Part shown: one piece after another, positions 18,448 through 23,405 of the stretch
Position numbering within the stretch: position 1 is the stretch's first letter
How the letters are laid out: every line of letters begins with the position of its first letter
Virus record (IMG/VR): IMGVR_UViG_3300037247_000580
Span: 1 to 23,405 of that record
From: a virus
DNA length: 23,405 nt
Direction: 5' to 3' (one strand)
Position numbers and translations under genes: made by a program
Notes under the pieces: model-generated
Told to the model about the DNA's origin: nothing
Database searches by the model: none
Seen by the model: only the letters and a program-made list of their open reading frames with translations

Positions 18448-20157
18448 ATGCCACATCAACAGGACTTGAACATCCTCGCCAATTCGACGGCGCCATTCCA
18501 GCCCGGAATCACCGTCCCGCCCCAGTCGTCACAGGGCGGATCGAATATCTCCGATCCACATCCCGACTTTAACGCGCGCCGCTCGGACTGGGTCGTGATG
18601 TTCGACGGGAACGAGGGCCAGCGTCACATCAAATCGAAAACGACGCAATATCTCCCGGCGACGTCCGGAATGAGGGCGCTCTCGACGACGCCGAGTAAGC
18701 TCGACGGCGAGGGTCTCGCGCTTTATACGGCGTATCTCACACGGGCGTTTTTCCCCGATCTCGTCAAGGAAACCGTTCGGGCGCTGACCGGAATCCTCGA
18801 TCGGGAACCGGCGAACATCGAACTCCCCGAGGCGCTGGAGGACATGAGAGAACTCGCGACGCCGAAAGGCGAATCGCTGAACGATCTCCTCGTTCAAATC
18901 CATATCAATCAGCTCCTATATGGGCGGCTTGGCCTCCTCCTCGATGTCGATCCGAATCGCGATCTCCCGCTGATCGTCCGTTATCCGGCGCCCCAGATTT
19001 TGAACTGGGACGACTTGACCGTGACCGGGGACATCCGTCAACAGGACGACTCGAAACGCTCCGAGGCCATCCGGCGGCTCCTCCTCACGGTTCTGGACGA
19101 GAGCCGGTTCGAGCGCGACACCGGAAACAAATTCACCTGGAATCTCGTCCCGAGGTTCCGGGTCCTGAATCTGGGCGACGAGACGGCGAACGTGTTCACG
19201 TCAACAGTCGAGCGCGATGGCGTCCGACAGGCGTCGATCGTCCCGACCATCCGAGGGAAAACACTGGAGGAGATTCCGTTCGTGTTCATCAACACGACCG
19301 ATCTCGCGACTCAGCCGGGCGAGGTCCCGCTGATAAACCTCGCGAATCTGTCGCTGGCGATATACCGGGGCGAGGCGGATCACCGTTCGGCGCTGTTCAT
19401 GTCCGGCCAGGATACGCTCGTGATAACCGGATATGACATTTCAGGATCGCCCGACGGGAACCCGAGCGACGACGAGAAACCGATCATCGGCTCCGGCGCC
19501 TATCTGAACATTCCCGATCCCGAGGGCGACGCCAAGTTCATCGGGCCGGACTCGAACGCGCTCTCCGAACAGCGGGCCAGTCTGGAGGACGACTATAAGC
19601 GCGCCGGGGAGGAGGGAATCAAACTCCTGTCGAGCGGCGCTGGCGCCGAGGCGGCCGAGACTCTCCGGATTCGTGTCGCCGGCCGAACGGCGACGCTCCA
19701 GACGATCGCCATGACCTCGGCGACGGGCCTCGAAACGGCCCTCCGGCTCGCGGCGGTCTGGGTCGGCGCCGATCCCGAGGAGGTCAAGGTCGAGCCGAAT
19801 CTCGATTTCATCACGGAGAGTCAGGACCCGGCCGACCTCGTCCAGTTCGCCACGGCGAAAAAATCACGGGTCCCGCTGTCATGGAAGTCCGTCCATAATT
19901 GGCTCCGACAAAAGGATTTCACGGAGCTGACGTTCGACGAGGAACTCGAACAGATCGAGGAGGAGGCGGACATGAGCGCGTTCGACACGAGCGGCGACGC
20001 CCTCCTCGGCGAGCCGGGAGCGCCCGGCGGCGGCCCCGACCTCAACGACCCGGCGATGGTCGCCCAGCGCCAGGCCGCGATCGACGCCGCCGCGCCCGGA
20101 GGACAGGCGCCGGGAGGCGATCAGGAGCCGACGGGCGACGACGACGACGAGAATTAA
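18448..20157 (+). CDS. Portal protein (DUF4055 type)
   Basis: A 569-residue protein in the portal position. The N-terminal third has the DUF4055 pattern: HPDFNARRSDWVVMFDGNEG, then KTTQYLPATSGM, then LYTAYLTRAFFPDLVKETVR, then ALTGILDREP. The middle (for example LLYGRLGLLLDVDPNRDLPL, then VRYPAPQILNWDDL) and the late helices fit a dodecameric portal ring. The C-terminus is low-complexity, Gly/Asp-rich (GGDQEPTGDDDDEN) and probably disordered. It directs DNA entry and later joins the tail. The ATG at 18448 follows the terminase stop by one base; the MuF-like gene starts 3 bases after its stop. Confidence 0.88.
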   Translation: MPHQQDLNILANSTAPFQPGITVPPQSSQGGSNISDPHPDFNARRSDWVVMFDGNEGQRHIKSKTTQYLPATSGMRALSTTPSKLDGEGLALYTAYLTRAFFPDLVKETVRALTGILDREPANIELPEALEDMRELATPKGESLNDLLVQIHINQLLYGRLGLLLDVDPNRDLPLIVRYPAPQILNWDDLTVTGDIRQQDDSKRSEAIRRLLLTVLDESRFERDTGNKFTWNLVPRFRVLNLGDETANVFTSTVERDGVRQASIVPTIRGKTLEEIPFVFINTTDLATQPGEVPLINLANLSLAIYRGEADHRSALFMSGQDTLVITGYDISGSPDGNPSDDEKPIIGSGAYLNIPDPEGDAKFIGPDSNALSEQRASLEDDYKRAGEEGIKLLSSGAGAEAAETLRIRVAGRTATLQTIAMTSATGLETALRLAAVWVGADPEEVKVEPNLDFITESQDPADLVQFATAKKSRVPLSWKSVHNWLRQKDFTELTFDEELEQIEEEADMSAFDTSGDALLGEPGAPGGGPDLNDPAMVAQRQAAIDAAAPGGQAPGGDQEPTGDDDDEN

Positions 20158-20160
20158 GTC

Positions 20161-21333
20161 GTGGCGCATACGGCGAACGCTGAGATTCGCGATCGGATGC
20201 TCGCGCATCAGGTCGAACTCCTCCGATTCGGAAAGGGCCTCGCGGCCCGAATCAATCGTCTCCTCGCGCGGGCCGAACCCGAGCTCAGGGCGAAAATCAA
20301 AGCGCGCCTCGATCGGATCGCCGTCCTCGGCTGGGACCCCGGCCCGGCCACGACGAAACGGATGATAAAAACCTCGGCGCTCATTGCGGCCATCAATAAG
20401 CCGACATTCGCCGAAATCAATGAACTCGTTCGGCGCGAGCTGGTCGGGCTGTCGATCGGCGAGACCCAGTTCATCGCGGGCGTCATGTCTGAGTCGCTCC
20501 CGGTCATGGTCGTCCCGGCTCTCCCGACGGGGCGGGAGCTGCGTGGAATCGTGTTCGCCCGGCCGTTCGAGAACCGCATCCTCCGCGACTGGCTCGGGAG
20601 CTATTCGCTAAACGACCGGCGTCGAATGATGGACGAGATCAGAATGGGCCTCGTGTTCTCAGAAACGCCGACCCAGATCAGCCGCCGGATTTTCGGGACG
20701 AGGGCGCTCGGCGGGACCGACGGCGTCCGTGAGATCACACGCCGGGGCGCGACGGCGCTGGCGAACACGTCGATCTCGGCCATCGCGAACGCCACATGGA
20801 TCGCGTTCGCGCTGGCGAATAAGCGTTTCATAAAGCGCGAACAATATGTCGCGACCCTCGACTCCAGAACGACGCCGATTTGTCGGAGCATCGACGGCGA
20901 CGTGTTCCCGGTCGGCGAGGGATTCATCCCGCCGCTCCACATCAACTGTCGCTCGATCCGGGTCCCGATCATCGACGGGCGTCGGCTCGGTCGGCGTCCG
21001 GCTGTCGCGGCGACTGACCGCCAGCTCCGCGGACTCCGCGGCCCGGCCAGGAGGCGCGCGGTCGAGAAACTTGTCGGGACTGTCCCGGCCTCGACGAGCT
21101 ATCAGGAATGGCTCGGGCGACAGACGACGGGGTTTCAGAACGAGGTTCTCGGACCGACCCGTGGCCGCCTGTTTCGCTCCGGCCAGATTGATTTGAAAGG
21201 GTTCGTCGATAATTCAGGACGTCAACACACGCTCCGCGAGCTGTATGAAATCAGCCCGCCCCGGTTCCAGCGGGCCGGAGTTCCCGCGCCGCCGCCGCCC
21301 GGCGCTCCCCGTCCGCAACAGCGCGGACCGTGA
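20161..21333 (+). CDS. MuF/SPP1 gp7-like head morphogenesis protein
   Basis: A 390-residue protein (GTG start at 20161) whose C-terminal half carries the MuF (minor head protein) motif: LDSRTTPICRSIDGDVFPVG, then a Gly/Pro loop and PPLHINCRSIRVPI (about residues 236-270). The pattern of C-R--DG-VF...PPLH-NCRS is characteristic. MuF proteins associate with the portal and are needed for head assembly or are packaged in the virion. The N-terminal 150 residues are helical, Arg-rich. The last 25 residues are Pro-rich (PAPPPPGAPRPQQRGP). Position between portal and scaffold agrees. Confidence 0.88.
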   Translation: MAHTANAEIRDRMLAHQVELLRFGKGLAARINRLLARAEPELRAKIKARLDRIAVLGWDPGPATTKRMIKTSALIAAINKPTFAEINELVRRELVGLSIGETQFIAGVMSESLPVMVVPALPTGRELRGIVFARPFENRILRDWLGSYSLNDRRRMMDEIRMGLVFSETPTQISRRIFGTRALGGTDGVREITRRGATALANTSISAIANATWIAFALANKRFIKREQYVATLDSRTTPICRSIDGDVFPVGEGFIPPLHINCRSIRVPIIDGRRLGRRPAVAATDRQLRGLRGPARRRAVEKLVGTVPASTSYQEWLGRQTTGFQNEVLGPTRGRLFRSGQIDLKGFVDNSGRQHTLRELYEISPPRFQRAGVPAPPPPGAPRPQQRGP

Positions 21334-21358
21334 CTTGAATTAAATCTCGCGCTATGAT
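21330..21358 (+). promoter_or_regulatory. Candidate sigma70-like promoter upstream of scaffold/capsid genes
   Basis: GTGACT (21330-21335; 4 of 6 to TTGACA) and TATGAT (21353-21358; 5 of 6) are separated by 17 bases. The site lies just at the end of the head morphogenesis gene and 41 bases before the scaffold ATG at 21400, which has the ribosome site ATAGGAGCG. Tentative; it could boost scaffold and capsid transcription. Confidence 0.4.
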
Positions 21359-21399
21359 CGCCCCGACTGATCGCTGACTGTGATAGGAGCGAGACCTCG

Positions 21400-22242
21400 A
21401 TGACCCTCCAAGCCGTTCTCGAAAACAAAACCGCAATCCCCGACGGGATGGCCGAACACTATGTCGAAACCGACGGAAAGTTCGTCCTCGCCGTCGAGGG
21501 AATGAAAACTCAAAAGGATTTCGACGATTACGCGGCGGCTCTCAAAAAACGACTGACTGACGCGGGCGCTGATTTCGCGAGGAAACAAGGCGCCGGGCTG
21601 ACGCGGGAGGACGTCGTCGATGTCGTCGAGGGCGCGATGAAAAAGTTCGCGGCGCCGGGCGTGAAACCGGGCGACGGGGACGGGACCGGCGGCGGAGAGG
21701 GCGGCGGGAGTGACGTTTCGGCGCGTCTCCATGATGTCGAGCGGAACCTGGCCGCGGTTCAAAAGGAACTCTCGACGACGAAAAAAGAGAGAGACGAGGC
21801 GCTCGGGAAAAGCCGAGACACGACGATCCGAAACCAGCTCACAACAGCGGCGAACGCCGCGGGCGCGACGCCCGAGGGCGTGACGAATCTCGTGTCTCTC
21901 GTCGAGGACAGTTTCGAGGTCGCTCAGGACGGGACCGTCATCACGAAACTGGAGGCCGGAAACGGAGTGAGTCCGAACCAGAAACCGGAGGACTTTTTCG
22001 CCAATGTCGCGCGCGAGAAAGCGTTCCGAATGTTCTGGCCCGCCTCGAAAGGAACAGGCGCCGACGGCGGCGCGGGCGGAGGTCCGGGCGCTGGCGGCGA
22101 GCTTGGAAAGGGAAACCCGTTCTCGAAAGCGGGCTGGAACCTGACCGCACAGGGAAAACTTTACATGGCAAACAAAGCCGAGGCCGAGCGACTCATGAGC
22201 GTCGCGGGCGTGGAACTAGGCGCGACGGTCCCGGTCCGGTAG
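21400..22242 (+). CDS. Head scaffold protein
   Basis: A 280-residue protein. The N-terminus AEHYVETDGKFVLAVEGMKT matches the phage scaffold pattern (EHYVE-DGKFVL-VEG). It has a Gly/Asp-rich flexible stretch (about residues 88-105), a coiled coil (about 108-145, LHDVERNLAAVQKELSTTKK), a helical core and a Gly-rich tail. These features, the length and the place immediately before the major capsid gene identify the scaffold that guides prohead assembly and is later removed. No protease domain is seen, so removal is by exit or by an external protease. Confidence 0.85.
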   Translation: MTLQAVLENKTAIPDGMAEHYVETDGKFVLAVEGMKTQKDFDDYAAALKKRLTDAGADFARKQGAGLTREDVVDVVEGAMKKFAAPGVKPGDGDGTGGGEGGGSDVSARLHDVERNLAAVQKELSTTKKERDEALGKSRDTTIRNQLTTAANAAGATPEGVTNLVSLVEDSFEVAQDGTVITKLEAGNGVSPNQKPEDFFANVAREKAFRMFWPASKGTGADGGAGGGPGAGGELGKGNPFSKAGWNLTAQGKLYMANKAEAERLMSVAGVELGATVPVR

Positions 22243-22262
22243 TATTGCGCCGGTAAACATTC

Positions 22263-22285
22263 GCCGACTCCGTGAGGGTCTCGGC
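22263..22285 (+). repeat. Hairpin with GTGA/GTGAG loop (copy 4) before the capsid gene
   Basis: GCCGA (22263-22267) pairs with TCGGC (22281-22285) around an inner CTCC-GTGAG-GGTC, which can extend pairing with a bulge. It is in the 70-base gap before the major capsid ATG at 22313, with the ribosome site ACAGGAG downstream. It is the fourth such intergenic hairpin in the window, less regular than the others. Confidence 0.4.
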
Positions 22286-22312
22286 TCCGAAAACTGACAG
22301 GAGTAAATCCTC

Positions 22313-23374
22313 ATGGCCGAAGTCCGCGTCGCTGACGTAGTAGTCCCCGAGATTTTCGCCCCATACGTTCGGACCTTGACAGAGCAAAAAACGGCGCTGA
22401 TTGATTCTGGCGTCGTTGTTCGCGACCCAGCTCTCGACGGGTTCCTCGCTGGCGGCGGAACAAGTTTCAACGCGCCCTCATGGCGCGACAATGATGACGA
22501 CTCGAACATCCTCGATGATCGCGTCTCGTCAGATGACCCCGGCGTCGTCGCAACGCCGGCGAAAATCCAATCGAATCAGGAGATCGCGAGACGCCTTTCG
22601 CGAAACCAGTCCTGGAAAACGATGGACCTCGCCGCCGCGCTTGCGGGCGATGATCCAGCGAACTCGATCGCGTCGAATGTCGCGGCCTATTGGCGGCGAC
22701 GCTTACAGGCTGTTTTCGTTTCGACGTGGACCGGGATTTTCGCGGATAACGCTCAGGTCACGCCGAACGATGACCCTCGCGCGGGCATCACGAACAACGC
22801 GGCTCAGGACGACTTGACGGTCGATATATCTGGCGCGTTCACGCCCGGCGTGACGGACTTTTCGGCGGAGGCGTTTATCGACGCGATCACGACCGCCGGC
22901 GACTCTCAAAGCGATTTCGTGGCCGTGTTCATGCACTCGATCGTTTTTTCCAAGGCCCAGAAAAACAATCTGATCGACTTTATTCCGGACTCGTCGAACG
23001 CCCTCGCGGCGGACATCCCGACGTTCCTCGGTCGGCGTGTCATCGTTGACGACACAATGCCGAACGCGGCCGGAGTGTTCGACACATGGATGTTCGGAGC
23101 TATGGCGTCCCGCTGGGGCGTCGGAAATCCGAAAGTCCCAGCCGAGGTCGATCGCGAGCCGGGCCAAGGCAACGGCGGCGGCGGCGAGGAACTGTTCTCG
23201 CGAATTGAGTGGTCAATGCACCCGGTCGGACACAATTTCCTCGGAGCGAGCGTCGCGAACGCGGACGGCGGACCGACGAATCCGGAGATCGCGGACGGCG
23301 TCAATAACTGGGCGCGGACGTTCCCCGAGCGGAAACAAATCAAGGCGGCCAGGCTCGTCACAACTGAATTCTAG
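22313..23374 (+). CDS. Major capsid protein
   Basis: A 353-residue protein. The N-terminus, VRVADVVVPEIFAPYVRTLT, then ALIDSGVVVRDPALDGFLAG, then FNAPSWRDNDD, and further IARRLSRNQSWKTMDLAAAL, GDDPANSIASNVAAYWRRRL and QAVFVSTWTGIF match the phage coat-protein family I recognise (VPE-F-PYV---T---S-L--SGI, then W--NDLA-ALAG-DP). The C-terminal part has DTWMFGAMASRWGVG and HPVGHNFLG. An HK97-like fold is inferred from family knowledge. It is directly downstream of the scaffold gene. The gene is complete in the window. Confidence 0.9.
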   Translation: MAEVRVADVVVPEIFAPYVRTLTEQKTALIDSGVVVRDPALDGFLAGGGTSFNAPSWRDNDDDSNILDDRVSSDDPGVVATPAKIQSNQEIARRLSRNQSWKTMDLAAALAGDDPANSIASNVAAYWRRRLQAVFVSTWTGIFADNAQVTPNDDPRAGITNNAAQDDLTVDISGAFTPGVTDFSAEAFIDAITTAGDSQSDFVAVFMHSIVFSKAQKNNLIDFIPDSSNALAADIPTFLGRRVIVDDTMPNAAGVFDTWMFGAMASRWGVGNPKVPAEVDREPGQGNGGGGEELFSRIEWSMHPVGHNFLGASVANADGGPTNPEIADGVNNWARTFPERKQIKAARLVTTEF

Positions 23375-23405
23375 CCTTTCGCTTTAGCCATGTCGGAGGC
23401 CGGGC

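Noticed and set aside
1-23405. tRNA, rRNA, CRISPR arrays, insertion sequences and an integrase
   Set aside because: No cloverleaf, repeat-spacer array, terminal inverted repeat with transposase or recombinase motif was recognised by eye on either strand.

Overview
The window is part of the genome of a tailed double-stranded DNA bacteriophage with a high-GC genome. It carries a complete packaging and head block (small and large terminase, DUF4055-type portal, MuF-like head protein, scaffold, major capsid protein), tail or adsorption proteins and a full lysis cassette. A putative M15 peptidase endolysin together with an inner-membrane/outer-membrane spanin pair points to a Gram-negative host, probably a high-GC proteobacterium (inference). 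I see no integrase, rRNA, tRNA or CRISPR array. The XRE-type regulator next to divergent promoters leaves the lifestyle open.

Layout. (1) 1-2834, plus strand: three structural genes, the first cut by the window edge, ending at a hairpin terminator shared with the convergent genes. (2) 2951-6403, minus strand: eight small, mostly unknown genes in two units. The upstream unit (6403 to 3997) starts at a strong sigma70-like promoter beside a TGTGA-N6-TCACA palindrome and ends at a clear terminator. The downstream unit (3659 to 2951) has its own candidate promoter next to a perfect DnaA box and an AT-rich patch, a possible replication origin. (3) 6564-11779, plus strand: XRE regulator, small zinc-ribbon and winged-helix proteins, a C5-cytosine methyltransferase, and a pair of DNA-metabolism proteins, ending at a strong terminator (11861-11885). 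(4) 12040-14009: lysis cassette of endolysin, coiled-coil membrane protein, holin-like protein, i-spanin and o-spanin. (5) 14107-16479: small membrane or surface proteins of unknown role and a RusA-like resolvase. (6) 16499-23374: packaging and head genes.

The most interesting observation is the methyltransferase locus. The cytosine methyltransferase (8411-9526) has its motifs from start to end. A second frame (8565-9485) lies almost entirely inside it and encodes a 306-residue protein with repeated WPTP motifs and a C-terminal LNPTWVEWLMGFPLGWTDL signature. I recognise that signature from a widespread phage protein of unknown function. Both frames look protein-like over the same DNA, and the WPTP motif of one frame is the LADA motif of the other. 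This looks like a dual-coding (overprinted) gene pair.

Secondary signals are a recurring hairpin with a GTGAG loop just upstream of several plus-strand genes, the CRP-like palindrome in the divergent control region, the candidate origin, and repeated TGTTACACTG extended -10-like elements.
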